Shown here in pieces: positions 39,857 through 49,191 of a stretch of 64,000 bases of DNA. Each line of letters begins with the position of its first letter. Positions within the stretch are counted from its first letter, which is position 1. The notes under the pieces were generated by a model that saw nothing but the letters and a program-made list of their open reading frames with translations, was not told the DNA's origin and did no database searches. Origin of the DNA: Oceanospirillum sp048264105 (GTDB taxonomy: Bacteria > Pseudomonadota > Gammaproteobacteria > Pseudomonadales > Halomonadaceae); contig JBLXDJ010000005.1 of NCBI GenBank assembly GCA_048264105.1, positions 239,874 through 303,873 of the forward strand, given 5' to 3'. Both the position numbers and the translations under genes were made by a program.

Positions 39857-42829
39857 TTAACTCCATTGCCAATGGCTTAGAATGTGCAGAATGTCCTGTC
39901 TGCCAAAGGGTTTTTTCAACAGCTCACAAGAGACGCTGCGAGCTTCTGCCAGGCTGATATTCTCAGAATAACCAGAGGCCAGAATCACCCGGGTATCCGG
40001 GGAGTTTTGTTTAACCCAATGTGCCAGATTGACACCGTTTTGCTCACCGGGCATCACAATGTCTGATAAAACCAAAGAAAAAGGTTTCTCCTGTTGTTGA
40101 ATAACCTTTCGGGCAGCATCGGCATTTTCTGCCTGCATAACGTCAAAACCGATTGCGTCCAGTATTTCGCTGAGTGAAGAGCGGATATCTTCTTCATCAT
40201 CAACCACCAGAGCAGTGTGCCCTTCCGATATATGCACCTCAGGTAAGAGGTTAGCTGCCGGACTGCCAATGGTGGACTGTGTTTCGGTTTTTGGCAGCCA
40301 GAGGTAGAAGGTTGTGCCGATCCCTTCCCGGCTCTCCAGCTCCAGAAAGCCGCCGCTACGTTTGGCAAAGCCGTAAACCATACTCAGCCCCAGCCCTGTA
40401 CCTTTACCTTTTTCTTTGGTGGTGAAGAAGGGGTCAAAAATCTTTTCCTGCAGCTCTTTAGGAATGCCTGAGCCGGTATCCCTTACGTAGATACAGGTGT
40501 AATCCCCGGGCTGTCGGTCCCTGACAATAAGAGGGCTGTCGGTGTCCAGACAGATGTTTGACGCTCCGATGGTCAGGGTGCCGTGACCATCCATGGCGTC
40601 TCTGGCATTGATCGCCAGATTGATCATGACATCTTCAAAGTCTCCCCGGTCGATCAGTACCGGCCAAAGATCCGGTGCGATCTCCAGCACGACCTGAATA
40701 TTCTTTGTCAGAGACTTGGTCATTAACTCGATCAGGTCACCGAGAATATCGTCTACTTGGCAGACTTCACTGTTGATCTGCTGCTGGCGGGAGAACTGCA
40801 TCAGTTTATGGGTCAGGCTGGTTGTCCGGGTTGCCGCTTTAGTGATCGCTTTAATATGTTTGGCTGTTTTTTCATTTTCCCCCAGCTTCATCTCCAGCAG
40901 TTCTGCATGACCCCTGATAATGTTTGTGATGTTATTAAAGTCATGGGCGATACCACCAACCAGCTGACCCACGGCTTCCATTTTCTGGGTGCGGCGCAGG
41001 CTGCTCTCAATACTCTTTTTCTCGGTAATGTCGTGTACAACCATCAGGATCGAAGGGCGAGATGACAGGTTGATCGAGTGGGAGTGAATCTCAACATCAA
41101 CAATATCGCCGGAGTGCTTTTGCATCCGGCTTTCCAGTACGTGGTAATTGCCGTTGTTACTGCTGCTGTTCAGGGATACCAAGGAGTGAATATCCATGAC
41201 CTGCTGAATGGGAATCAGGTCGTAAATACCTTTACTGAGCATTTCGCTGAGGGAATAACCAAACACCTCCGTTGCCGTGTGATTCACAGCGATAAACTGG
41301 AAGGTATCCCTGTCAAAAGCCATCATCGCCAGAGGGCTGTCAAAGAAGAGCAGGCGGAACTGCTGCTCCTGCTGAACCAGATCGCTCTGTATCTTCTGCC
41401 GGTGTTCATTCAGAACCAGAATATGCAGATAGTTGGCCACTTCCCGTACAAAGTTGTACTGGTCTTCATGCCAGAGAGAGCGCTGAGTGTCTTCCACCAT
41501 CAGAAAGCCGATCAGGTTGCTGTTTTTAATAAAGGCGGCACAGATCAGAGTGGCGGTCTGGTTGCGCTGAATGTAATCCTGCGACAGAAAACTGTTATTG
41601 GGGTTGGGGCCATTCAGATTGGCCAGTGAGAGCACCCTGACCTGCTCAAGCTGACGGACAAAGGTTGCGCTGCTATTCAGGATCAGTGGCGCACTTTCAC
41701 AGTAATCCGGGTTAGCCTGGTCTGTCTGCACAACATTACGATAGACCGGAGATCCCTCTTCGCAAAGCCAGATACCGGCTCTGGGGGTTTTGAGGGTGCT
41801 GGCGGTCAGCTGGCAAATATCCCGAACCAGTCGCTCAAAGGGTGCTTCTTCCTGAGTGGCGATTCTGGCCACTTCAAGGGTTGCCCGCTGCTGCTTCTGA
41901 ATGCGGAATGCTCTTTCGTGCCTCTCGGTTTTGGTTTCCATTTCGGCGCGAATATCCTGGACCTGAATGGAAAAAAGAAGTTCTGAGCTTTGAATAAAAG
42001 GCGTACAGGACACCCGGACATTGATCTGTTTACCCGTCTTACCGAAGGCCTTCAGCTCCTGAAAATCATCCGGATCTTTCTGGTGAAGGTTGAGCTGCAG
42101 TTTCGGGATCAGGCGCGTGATCGGCTGTCCGGTCAGCTGCTCGGTAGGGAATGCCAGCAGGTTCTCAGCCGCCGTATTATGGTGAACGATTACCCCTTCA
42201 GCGGAGGTAACAAACCTTGGGTCTTTACTGTGAATAAACTGATAGTCGTATTCATTGATGGGCTGTTTTACGGCTTCAGGCATCGCCTTGCTGATCAGTT
42301 CCCGCTCTTCAGAGGGTTTCTGCTCATCCAGAGTGAGCAGATTGATCGACAAGGATATAAGAGGGCCAAGGTTTTTGATCTCATCAATGGTGTAATTATC
42401 GGGCTTACCAAATAAGACCAGAATGCCTTTTTTATCCCCCATGACATCGCTGAGAGGGATCAGAAGAAGTCGCTGAAAAAGCCGCCAGGCCATGGTATTG
42501 CTCAGCTCTGTCTTCACCGCCGTTGAACTGTTGGCTATTAAGGGGCTGGTTCGGCGGATCTGAGGGAGCAGGCAGGAGAGAATATCCGAAGCATGAGTCT
42601 TAAGGTGCTCCTTATCCATCGGGCTTTCAGGGTTATGCGCTGCAAATTCAGAAATGAGTGTTCCTGAGTGGTTATGCAGTAAAAACGCGAAACGGCTTTT
42701 GGATTGCTGGATCATCGCTTCCAGCGCGCCAATCAGAACACCGGACAGAGGGATGTTGTTCTCCAGCTGATTAAGCAGCATCAGAGAGGTGTGCAGTGCT
42801 TTTTGAGAGGCTTCAGCAGAACCAGACAT
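39857..42829 (-). CDS. cytoplasmic GAF/PAS hybrid histidine kinase with receiver
   Basis: A 990-residue protein without membrane segments. Order: GAF-like domain about 15-175, PAS about 205-300, GAF about 325-470 (AGIWLCEEGSPVYRNV), PAS about 490-605 (AVNHTATEVFGYSLSEM), kinase dimerisation domain with the HisKA-type site GGIAHDFNN, ATP-binding domain (NLAINARDAMDG, DTGSGIP, GTGLGLSMVYG) and C-terminal receiver (ALVVDDEEDIRSSL, Asp in VLSDIVMPGEQNG). It probably senses a cytoplasmic signal and phosphorylates the two downstream response regulators. The signal is unknown. Confidence 0.9.
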   Translation of the reverse strand: MSGSAEASQKALHTSLMLLNQLENNIPLSGVLIGALEAMIQQSKSRFAFLLHNHSGTLISEFAAHNPESPMDKEHLKTHASDILSCLLPQIRRTSPLIANSSTAVKTELSNTMAWRLFQRLLLIPLSDVMGDKKGILVLFGKPDNYTIDEIKNLGPLISLSINLLTLDEQKPSEERELISKAMPEAVKQPINEYDYQFIHSKDPRFVTSAEGVIVHHNTAAENLLAFPTEQLTGQPITRLIPKLQLNLHQKDPDDFQELKAFGKTGKQINVRVSCTPFIQSSELLFSIQVQDIRAEMETKTERHERAFRIQKQQRATLEVARIATQEEAPFERLVRDICQLTASTLKTPRAGIWLCEEGSPVYRNVVQTDQANPDYCESAPLILNSSATFVRQLEQVRVLSLANLNGPNPNNSFLSQDYIQRNQTATLICAAFIKNSNLIGFLMVEDTQRSLWHEDQYNFVREVANYLHILVLNEHRQKIQSDLVQQEQQFRLLFFDSPLAMMAFDRDTFQFIAVNHTATEVFGYSLSEMLSKGIYDLIPIQQVMDIHSLVSLNSSSNNGNYHVLESRMQKHSGDIVDVEIHSHSINLSSRPSILMVVHDITEKKSIESSLRRTQKMEAVGQLVGGIAHDFNNITNIIRGHAELLEMKLGENEKTAKHIKAITKAATRTTSLTHKLMQFSRQQQINSEVCQVDDILGDLIELMTKSLTKNIQVVLEIAPDLWPVLIDRGDFEDVMINLAINARDAMDGHGTLTIGASNICLDTDSPLIVRDRQPGDYTCIYVRDTGSGIPKELQEKIFDPFFTTKEKGKGTGLGLSMVYGFAKRSGGFLELESREGIGTTFYLWLPKTETQSTIGSPAANLLPEVHISEGHTALVVDDEEDIRSSLSEILDAIGFDVMQAENADAARKVIQQQEKPFSLVLSDIVMPGEQNGVNLAHWVKQNSPDTRVILASGYSENISLAEARSVSCELLKKPFGRQDILHILSHWQWS

Positions 42830-43081
42830 GGCAGTCCTTTGGCGTCACGTTCATGGAAATAGAATCAAAGCTTTATGTTAAGAATTAGGACACTGGCTAA
42901 AGAAAATCAAACACTAAGATGAGTTTTTATTGTTCGTTTGCGATAGCGCAGTTAATCCGGCACCGCTTGTGCTGTTATGCCTTTGTGCATACCATCAGTG
43001 CCAATTTTTTGGTACACGCTGTACCTCTTCTAAATAGATCATTGTTTCTGATTTAAGAGCGGGTTGCTCTGGAGTCCTTTA

Positions 43082-44233
43082 ATGCATTATCCGGAAACTA
43101 AATTACCAAAAGTGGGCACCACCATTTTCAGCGTAATGTCTCAACTGGCGGCCGAACATCGTGCTGTGAACTTATCTCAGGGTTTTCCTGACTTTGATGG
43201 GCCGGAGATGATTCGGGAACGTGTTACACATTACATGGCATCAGGGGCAAACCAGTATTCGCCTTTTGTTGGTGTACCTTCATTACGGCAGGCGATTGCG
43301 GACAAAGTGGCGCGTTTATATGGTGCCGGTGTGAATGCGGATACTGAGGTAACGGTAACGTCAGGTGCGTCTGAAGCGATTTTCTCTGCGATTAGTGCCA
43401 CGGTTCGTCAGGGCGATGAAGTGATCGTTTTTGATCCCTGCTACGACTGTTATGAACCCGCCATTGAGTTGAATGGTGGTATCTGCCGGCATGTGGCGCT
43501 TGATCTGCCGGCGTTTAAAATCAACTGGCAGGCGCTGGAGGATGCTATTAGTCCCCGTACCCGTATGATCATTGTGAACGCGCCTCATAACCCCAGTGGC
43601 GTCAGCTTAAGCCGTGATGAGCTTGATAAGCTGGCTGAGCTGATTCGGGACACTCACATTCTGCTGTTAGGGGATGAGGTTTATGAGCACATCGTTTTTG
43701 ACGGTCAGCCTCATAACAGCCTGCTGACACATAAGGAGCTGGCAGAGCGAAGCTTTGTGATCTCCTCTTTTGGCAAGACCTATCACATCACCGGCTGGAA
43801 AGTGGGGTATTGCGTAGCCCCGGCGCGATTGTCAGCAGAGTTACGCAAGGTGCACCAGTACATCGCTTTTTGTACGCCAACGCCTATGCAGCTTGCTATC
43901 GCCGACTATATGAATGCCCATCCCGAGTATGAAACTGAACTGCCGGGTTTCTACCAGCAGAAGCGGGATGTTTTCTGTCGTGAGATTCAGGACAGCCGTT
44001 TTGATTTTACCCCGACGGAAGGAACCTATTTTCAGTTAGCCGATTACAGCCGTATCAGTGATATGGACGATGTGAGTTTTGCCCGCTGGCTGACGACAGA
44101 GGCCGGTGTTGCGGCTATTCCTGTTTCTGTTTTCTGCGAGCAACCTCAGCCTGAATCACGGCTGGTTCGATTCTGTTTCGCCAAAAATGAAGATACGCTG
44201 AAGCAAGCGGGAGAGTTGTTATGTCGTCTATAG
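43082..44233 (+). CDS. PLP-dependent aminotransferase, methionine/glutamine-type
   Basis: A 383-residue fold-type I aminotransferase close to E. coli YbdL (methionine aminotransferase). Markers: VNLSQGFPDFDGPEMIRERV, NQYSPFVGVPSLRQAI, NAPHNPSGVSLS, GDEVYEHIVFDG, and the PLP lysine in SSFGKTYHITGWKVGY. Start at 43082 is chosen for the GGAG upstream and the family N-terminus (HYPETKLPKVGTTIF). It overlaps the omega-amidase gene by 13 bp. Together they suggest the glutamine transaminase/omega-amidase route that remakes methionine from its 2-oxo acid. Confidence 0.9.
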   Translation: MHYPETKLPKVGTTIFSVMSQLAAEHRAVNLSQGFPDFDGPEMIRERVTHYMASGANQYSPFVGVPSLRQAIADKVARLYGAGVNADTEVTVTSGASEAIFSAISATVRQGDEVIVFDPCYDCYEPAIELNGGICRHVALDLPAFKINWQALEDAISPRTRMIIVNAPHNPSGVSLSRDELDKLAELIRDTHILLLGDEVYEHIVFDGQPHNSLLTHKELAERSFVISSFGKTYHITGWKVGYCVAPARLSAELRKVHQYIAFCTPTPMQLAIADYMNAHPEYETELPGFYQQKRDVFCREIQDSRFDFTPTEGTYFQLADYSRISDMDDVSFARWLTTEAGVAAIPVSVFCEQPQPESRLVRFCFAKNEDTLKQAGELLCRL

Positions 44234-45033
44234 ATGTGAATTCAGATAAGACTCAACCTGAGCTGAAGGTCTCTCTGGTTCAGTCTGAGCTGTTCTGGCA
44301 TCAGCCTGAGCAAAACCGCGCCATGTTTGCGGAGAAACTGGCGAGTCTTGCCGGTCAGACCGACGTTGTGGTTCTGCCGGAGATGTTCACCACGGGCTTT
44401 TCCATGGAACCTGAAGCCATTGCAGAACCCGCAGATCAGGAGACCCTGCAGTGGATGCAGCAACAGGCTAAGGCGATCTCCGCTGTTGTCTGTGGCAGTG
44501 TAGCGGTAAAAGATGAGAAGGGTTGTTACAACCGCTTCTATTGGGTGCAGCCGGATGGTCAATGGCAGGGCTATGACAAGCATCACCTGTTCCGCATGGC
44601 CGGCGAGCATGAACATTACCAGGCGGGGCAGACCCGGCCGGTTATCGTCTATAAAGGCTGGCGCATTTTTCCGCAGATCTGTTACGACCTGCGTTTCCCG
44701 GTCTGGAGTCGCAATCACGATGACTACGATCTGGCGATCTATGTGGCGAACTGGCCAGAAGTTCGTGAGCACCCCTGGCAGATTCTGCTTCAGGCGCGTG
44801 CTATTGAGAACCTCTGTTATGTGGCCGGTGTTAACCGGGTCGGAGAAGATGGTAATGGTCTGAGTTACAGCGGTCGCTCTGCCCTGATCGACTTTAAAGG
44901 TCACAGTCTGGAGGATCATGGTGCGGGTGAATCCTTTGTCGCAACTTATCCGTTATCGCTGGATAGTCTGAGGGACTTTCGTCAGGCGTTCCCTGCATTT
45001 GAAGATGCGGATGGCTTTACGCTAGATGCCTGA
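44221..45033 (+). CDS. omega-amidase of the nitrilase superfamily (YafV-like)
   Basis: A 270-residue carbon-nitrogen hydrolase. The Glu-Lys-Cys triad is visible: Glu in VVLPEMFTTGF, Lys in YDKHHLFRM, Cys in PQICYDLRFPVW. The GEHEHYQAGQ and NWPEVREHPWQILLQARAIEN segments fit YafV/Nit2 omega-amidases, which cleave 2-oxoglutaramate or 2-oxosuccinamate to ammonia and the oxo acid. The overlap with a methionine-type aminotransferase gene supports that function. Closed by a strong terminator. Confidence 0.9.
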   Translation: MSSIDVNSDKTQPELKVSLVQSELFWHQPEQNRAMFAEKLASLAGQTDVVVLPEMFTTGFSMEPEAIAEPADQETLQWMQQQAKAISAVVCGSVAVKDEKGCYNRFYWVQPDGQWQGYDKHHLFRMAGEHEHYQAGQTRPVIVYKGWRIFPQICYDLRFPVWSRNHDDYDLAIYVANWPEVREHPWQILLQARAIENLCYVAGVNRVGEDGNGLSYSGRSALIDFKGHSLEDHGAGESFVATYPLSLDSLRDFRQAFPAFEDADGFTLDA

Positions 45034-45063
45034 TATCTGAGCATACTGCCAACACCTCATCAG

Positions 45064-45093
45064 AAAGCCTCTGAAACATCAGAGGCTTTTTTT
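45064..45093 (+). terminator. terminator after the omega-amidase gene
   Basis: An 11-bp perfect stem AAAGCCTCTGA/TCAGAGGCTTT, AACA loop, seven T. Confidence 0.95.
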
Positions 45094-45126
45094 GTGGCCT
45101 GTATTTGGTGTTCAAACCCTTTGATC

Positions 45127-45143
45127 TGCACTGCGCTGGTGCG
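45127..45143 (+). promoter_or_regulatory. NtrC-like enhancer site
   Basis: TGCACTGCGCTGGTGCG agrees with the NtrC pattern (TGCACY, variable centre, TGGTGCA) at all conserved places but the last base, and sits in a wider dyad GATCTGCAC/GTGCGGATC. It is about 430 bp upstream of the sigma-54 promoter. Confidence 0.6.
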
Positions 45144-45576
45144 GATCTGTCCGTTTTGACCTTTCTGAAATTCCCCCGTCATTCTGCCTGAATTCTCTGT
45201 GGGTTTAAGCCGTCTTCTGTACACCAGACAATCCCCTGTGAGATTTAAAAAGACTTATTTTTCAGTGTGATTGCTCAAATCTGGACTAGGCTGAAAATCA
45301 GAACCCTCAGCTTCAGGTAACAGAAAGTGTTACCTGCGAGGTTTGGGTTCTCACTTAAGCGCACTTAAAAGTAACTTTCGGTGCTGTATTTAAGTGCATG
45401 AGGTGAGAAAACAGGTTGGTCTGATACATGGCATTCCGCTGATTGTTTTATCTATCTAAAGGTAAAGGTTGGTCGCTGTAAAACCTAGCCTGATCGGCTT
45501 TTCAGAGGTTTTACATAGATTTATCAGTAAGGCTTTCTGAAACGGATAAAAATAAAACAGACGTTTTAATGAAAGT

Positions 45577-45592
45577 TGGAATAGCCGTTGCA
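45577..45592 (+). promoter_or_regulatory. sigma-54 promoter of aapJQMP
   Basis: TGGAATAGCCGTTGCA has the -24 GG and -12 GC with the required 10 bp between, and matches TGG...R...TTGCW. It ends 69 bp before the aapJ start. Confidence 0.75.
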
Positions 45593-45661
45593 TATAGACT
45601 AAAGGTGAGTATGTAGCCAAAAGCTACTGCGAATCCCCAAGACACTAGAGGATTAATAACA

Positions 45662-46681
45662 ATGAAGAAAATGGGTCTTATCGCTGCTACCGCAGCAATG
45701 ACAGTAGGTCTTTCTGTAAATGCATCTGCCGCAGATACGCTGGCATCTGTTAAGGAACGGGGTTTTGTTCAGTGTGGTGTAACGACCGGTGTACCCGGTT
45801 ATTCAAACCCTGATGACAAGGGCAACTGGAAAGGGATGGATGTTGATGTTTGTCGCGGGATCGCTGCGGCAACCCTGGGGGATGCAGACAAAGTTAAATA
45901 TATTCCTCTGAACGCGAAAGAGCGTTTTACAGCGCTTCAGTCCGGTGAAATTGATGTTCTTTCCCGTGTTACTACCTGGACTCTGACCCGTGACAGCTCT
46001 CTGGGTCTGAACTTTGCGGGTGTTACTTATTATGATGGTCAGGGCTTCCTGATCAATAAAAACCTGGGTGTGAAAAGCGCTCTTGAGCTGGACGGTGCTT
46101 CTATCTGTATCCAGTCCGGTACCACTACTGAGCTGAATGCTGCGGATTACTTCCGTGAAAACAAGATGCAGTTCGAGCCGGTGGTATTTGATACCGCGGA
46201 TCAGACTGTGAAAGGTTTTGAAGCGGGTCGTTGTGACGTTCTGACGTCTGACCAGTCTCAGCTGTATGCACTGCGTATCAAACTGTCTAACCCTTCTTCG
46301 GCCATGATTCTGCCGGAAATTATCTCTAAAGAACCGCTGGGTCCTGTGGTACGTCAGGGTGATGATGCCTGGTTTAACGTTGTGAAGTGGTCTCTGTTCG
46401 CCATGATCAATGCTGAAGAGCTGGGTCTGACCTCTAAAAATATTGATGGCAAAAAGAACTCTAAGAATCCTAACATCGCACGTTTCGTAGGTTCTGAAGG
46501 CATCAAGGGTACGGGTCTGGCACTGTCCGATAACTGGGCTTACAACATCGTGAAGCAGGTAGGTAACTACGGCGAAGCGTTTGATCGTAACCTGGGCATG
46601 AGCTCTCCGCTGAAAATTGAGCGTGGTCTGAACGCGCTTTGGAACAAAGGTGGCCTGCAGTACGCACCACCAATTCGCTAA
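45662..46681 (+). CDS. aapJ: general L-amino acid ABC transporter, binding protein
   Basis: A 339-residue periplasmic solute-binding protein with a signal peptide (LIAATAAMTVGLSVNASA). The mature part opens TLASVKERGFVQCGVTTGVPG and continues with DVDVCRGIAAATLGD, YIPLNAKERFTALQSGEIDVL and GVTYYDGQGFLI, typical of the AapJ/BztA group, which binds a broad range of L-amino acids. First gene of a four-gene operon. GAGGATTAATAACA precedes the ATG. The sigma-54 promoter upstream suggests induction under nitrogen limitation. Confidence 0.95.
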   Translation: MKKMGLIAATAAMTVGLSVNASAADTLASVKERGFVQCGVTTGVPGYSNPDDKGNWKGMDVDVCRGIAAATLGDADKVKYIPLNAKERFTALQSGEIDVLSRVTTWTLTRDSSLGLNFAGVTYYDGQGFLINKNLGVKSALELDGASICIQSGTTTELNAADYFRENKMQFEPVVFDTADQTVKGFEAGRCDVLTSDQSQLYALRIKLSNPSSAMILPEIISKEPLGPVVRQGDDAWFNVVKWSLFAMINAEELGLTSKNIDGKKNSKNPNIARFVGSEGIKGTGLALSDNWAYNIVKQVGNYGEAFDRNLGMSSPLKIERGLNALWNKGGLQYAPPIR

Positions 46682-46752
46682 GCCTGATGACGGGAGGTTG
46701 AGGAGACTCAACCTCCCGTTTGCGTTTCTGTTCTGAAGTAGGAGTACCGCCT

Positions 46753-47946
46753 ATGCCATCTGATGCCAACAAGTCGCCGTCTGCCACAAGCAAGACGCGC
46801 TTCTGGCATGACCCTGCAAAACGAGCCATTCTGTTCCAGAGCTTACTGGTTATCGCTGTGCTGGGTTTTGTCGGGATAATTGTTCAAAATACTCTGCATA
46901 ACCTTGAAAGCAGGGGTATTACCACAGGTTTTGCTTTTCTCTCCCAGGAAGCCGGTTTCGGTATTATTCAGTCCCTGATCGATTACTCTGAGTCCAGCAG
47001 TTACGGCAGGACGTTTTTTGTCGGTTTGCTGAATACGCTGCTTGTTTCCGTATTGGGTATTGCCGCTGCTACTATCATCGGTTTTATCATGGGCATTGCC
47101 CGTCTTTCTAACAACTGGCTGATCGCTAAGGTTGCTTCAGCCTATGTTGAAATCTTTCGTAATATTCCACTGCTGATTCAGATTTTCTTCTGGTATTTTG
47201 CAGTGCTGAGGGCGCTGCCATCTCCCCGGCAGAGTCTTGAACCCCTCGATAATGTTTTCATTAATGTCCGTGGCCTTTATATGCCTGAGCCTATTTATGG
47301 CGATGGGTTTGGCTGGGTCTTCATTACCCTTTTACTGGCTGTGGCTGCCGTGATCGGTATCGCCCGCTGGAGTAAAAAACGTCAGGATGAAACCGGTCAG
47401 CGTTTCCCGCTGTTCTGGACTTCTGTTGGTCTGATTATCGGCCTGCCTTTAGTGGTTTACTGGATTATGGGTAGCCCTCTGACATGGGAAGACCCTGTGC
47501 TGAAAGGGTTCAACTTCCGTGGCGGTATGACCATTATTCCTGAACTGGCCGCTCTTTGGCTGGCGCTGAGTATCTATACTGCTGCCTTTATTGCAGAGAT
47601 CGTTCGCTCGGGTATCGAGGCGGTATCGTCCGGTCAGACAGAGGCTGCAAGTGCTCTGGGTCTCAGCAAGGGTAAAGTGCTGCGTCTGGTTGTGGTGCCT
47701 CAGGCGGTACGCGTCATTATTCCACCGTTAACCAGTCAGTATCTGAACCTGATTAAAAACTCCTCTCTGGCTACGGCTATCGGTTATCCCGATCTGGTGT
47801 CGGTCTTTGCCGGAACAACCCTGAATCAGACAGGGCAGGCGATTGAAGTGATCTTTATGACCATGCTGGTTTACCTGACGCTGAGTTTGCTGGTTTCAGC
47901 CTTTATGAACTGGTTTAACACACGTATGGCGCTGGTTGAGCGTTAA
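46753..47946 (+). CDS. aapQ: general L-amino acid ABC transporter, permease 1
   Basis: A 397-residue inner-membrane permease. Membrane segments are spread over the whole length. The first part has SYGRTFFVGLLNTLLVSVLG, ASAYVEIFRNIPLLIQIFFW; the ABC-coupling (EAA-like) loop is SGQTEAASALGLSKGKVLRL near the C-terminus. Long insert between helices as usual for AapQ. I start it at 46753 (GGAG upstream); the open frame to 46720 is a GTG/ATG-poor extension. It works with AapM, AapP and AapJ. Confidence 0.94.
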   Translation: MPSDANKSPSATSKTRFWHDPAKRAILFQSLLVIAVLGFVGIIVQNTLHNLESRGITTGFAFLSQEAGFGIIQSLIDYSESSSYGRTFFVGLLNTLLVSVLGIAAATIIGFIMGIARLSNNWLIAKVASAYVEIFRNIPLLIQIFFWYFAVLRALPSPRQSLEPLDNVFINVRGLYMPEPIYGDGFGWVFITLLLAVAAVIGIARWSKKRQDETGQRFPLFWTSVGLIIGLPLVVYWIMGSPLTWEDPVLKGFNFRGGMTIIPELAALWLALSIYTAAFIAEIVRSGIEAVSSGQTEAASALGLSKGKVLRLVVVPQAVRVIIPPLTSQYLNLIKNSSLATAIGYPDLVSVFAGTTLNQTGQAIEVIFMTMLVYLTLSLLVSAFMNWFNTRMALVER

Positions 47947-47962
47947 GAACGGAGTATTCATT

Positions 47963-49078
47963 GTGAGTGATTCTGCAAAAGTCACAGATAAATTACTGCC
48001 GGATCTGCCGCCCCCTGCGAACAGTACCGGTTTTATCGGCTGGATGCGTGAGCATCTGTTTTCAAGCCCTGCTAATACGCTGCTGACGCTGTTTGCTGCG
48101 TATCTGCTTTATATCCTGCTGGTGCCGTCAATCAACTGGGCGCTGATCTCAGCGGACTGGATTGGTGACAGTCGTGATGCCTGTACATCCGGCGGAGCCT
48201 GTTGGGTTTTTGTCTATAACCGCTTTGACCAGTTCATGTACGGTTTCTACCCGGAAGTTGAACGCTGGCGGATCGACGTCACCTTTATTCTGCTGGTGGC
48301 GCTGGTTGCCTGGCTGATGCTACCGCGTATGCCACGTAAAGGTCTGGTGAGTTTCATCACCTTGTTTATCTATCCGGTGGTGGCTTTCTTCCTGCTTTAT
48401 GGTGGCAGTTTCGGCCTTGAAGTGGTGGAAACCCATAAATGGGGCGGCATGTCCCTGACGCTGATTCTGGCGATTGTTGGTATTGTGGCGGCACTGCCTT
48501 TTGGTGTGTTGCTGGCGCTGGGTCGTCGCTCAGAGATGCCGATTGTTAAAAGTATCTGTGTGGTCTACATCGAGTTCTGGCGTGGTGTTCCTCTGATTAC
48601 CGTGCTCTTTATGGCATCGGTGATGCTGCCGCTGTTCGTACCGGAAGAGGTGGATTTCGATAAACTGCTGCGTGCAATGATCGGTATTGTTCTGTTTCAG
48701 TCCGCTTATATGGCTGAGGTGGTTCGTGGTGGTCTGCAGGCGATCCCTAAAGGCCAGTATGAGGCGGCTCAGGCGTTGGGTCTTAACTACTGGAAAATGA
48801 TGGGGCTTATCGTTCTGCCACAGGCTCTGAAACTGATGATTCCGGGTATTGTGAACACCTTTATCGCACTGTTTAAAGATACCAGTCTGGTGCTGATCAT
48901 CGGCCTGTTCGATATTCTGGCCATTGTTCAGGCCGGTTTGTCTGATCCTAACTGGCTCGGTTTCTCGGTTGAAGGTTACACCTTTGTTGCTCTGATGTTC
49001 TGGGTATTCTGTTTTGGTATGTCGAAATACAGCCAGCATCTTGAGAAGCGTTTCCACACAGGCCACGGTGCTCGTTAA
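47963..49078 (+). CDS. aapM: general L-amino acid ABC transporter, permease 2
   Basis: A 371-residue inner-membrane permease of the AapM type. It has an N-terminal proline-rich cytoplasmic part (LPDLPPPANSTG), the first helix TLFAAYLLYILLVPSINWAL and the loop DACTSGGACWVFVYNRFDQFMYG seen in this family. The permease domain has VVYIEFWRGVPLITVLFMASV, and the coupling loop IPKGQYEAAQALGLNYWKMM. GTG start at 47963 with GGAG; a TTG at 47936 inside aapQ is possible. It forms the channel with AapQ. Confidence 0.93.
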   Translation: MSDSAKVTDKLLPDLPPPANSTGFIGWMREHLFSSPANTLLTLFAAYLLYILLVPSINWALISADWIGDSRDACTSGGACWVFVYNRFDQFMYGFYPEVERWRIDVTFILLVALVAWLMLPRMPRKGLVSFITLFIYPVVAFFLLYGGSFGLEVVETHKWGGMSLTLILAIVGIVAALPFGVLLALGRRSEMPIVKSICVVYIEFWRGVPLITVLFMASVMLPLFVPEEVDFDKLLRAMIGIVLFQSAYMAEVVRGGLQAIPKGQYEAAQALGLNYWKMMGLIVLPQALKLMIPGIVNTFIALFKDTSLVLIIGLFDILAIVQAGLSDPNWLGFSVEGYTFVALMFWVFCFGMSKYSQHLEKRFHTGHGAR

Positions 49079-49191
49079 TCAGCTGTTAACCGATCGAAGT
49101 TCTGATCGCTGAAACACAACGGGCAGCGCATAAATAAATGCAGTAATAGGCTGCGAAAGCTTATTCAAAGCATGAAGAATTTGGAGTAGTT

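Larger units (their letters stand above)
45034..45661 (+). other. 628-bp control region of the aap operon
   Basis: No gene. It contains the terminator of the gene before (45064-45093), an NtrC-like site (45127-45143), several long inverted repeats and a sigma-54 promoter (45577-45592). The perfect inverted repeats are CAGGTAACA/TGTTACCTG (45314-45336), GCACTTAAA/TTTAAGTGC (45361-45397, inside an outer TCTCAC/GTGAGA at 45349-45408) and GTAAAACCT/AGGTTTTAC (45478-45514, enclosing AGCC/GGCT). All of them lie upstream of the expected transcript start, so they are more likely DNA sites or structures than leader RNA, unless another promoter exists. Confidence 0.75.
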
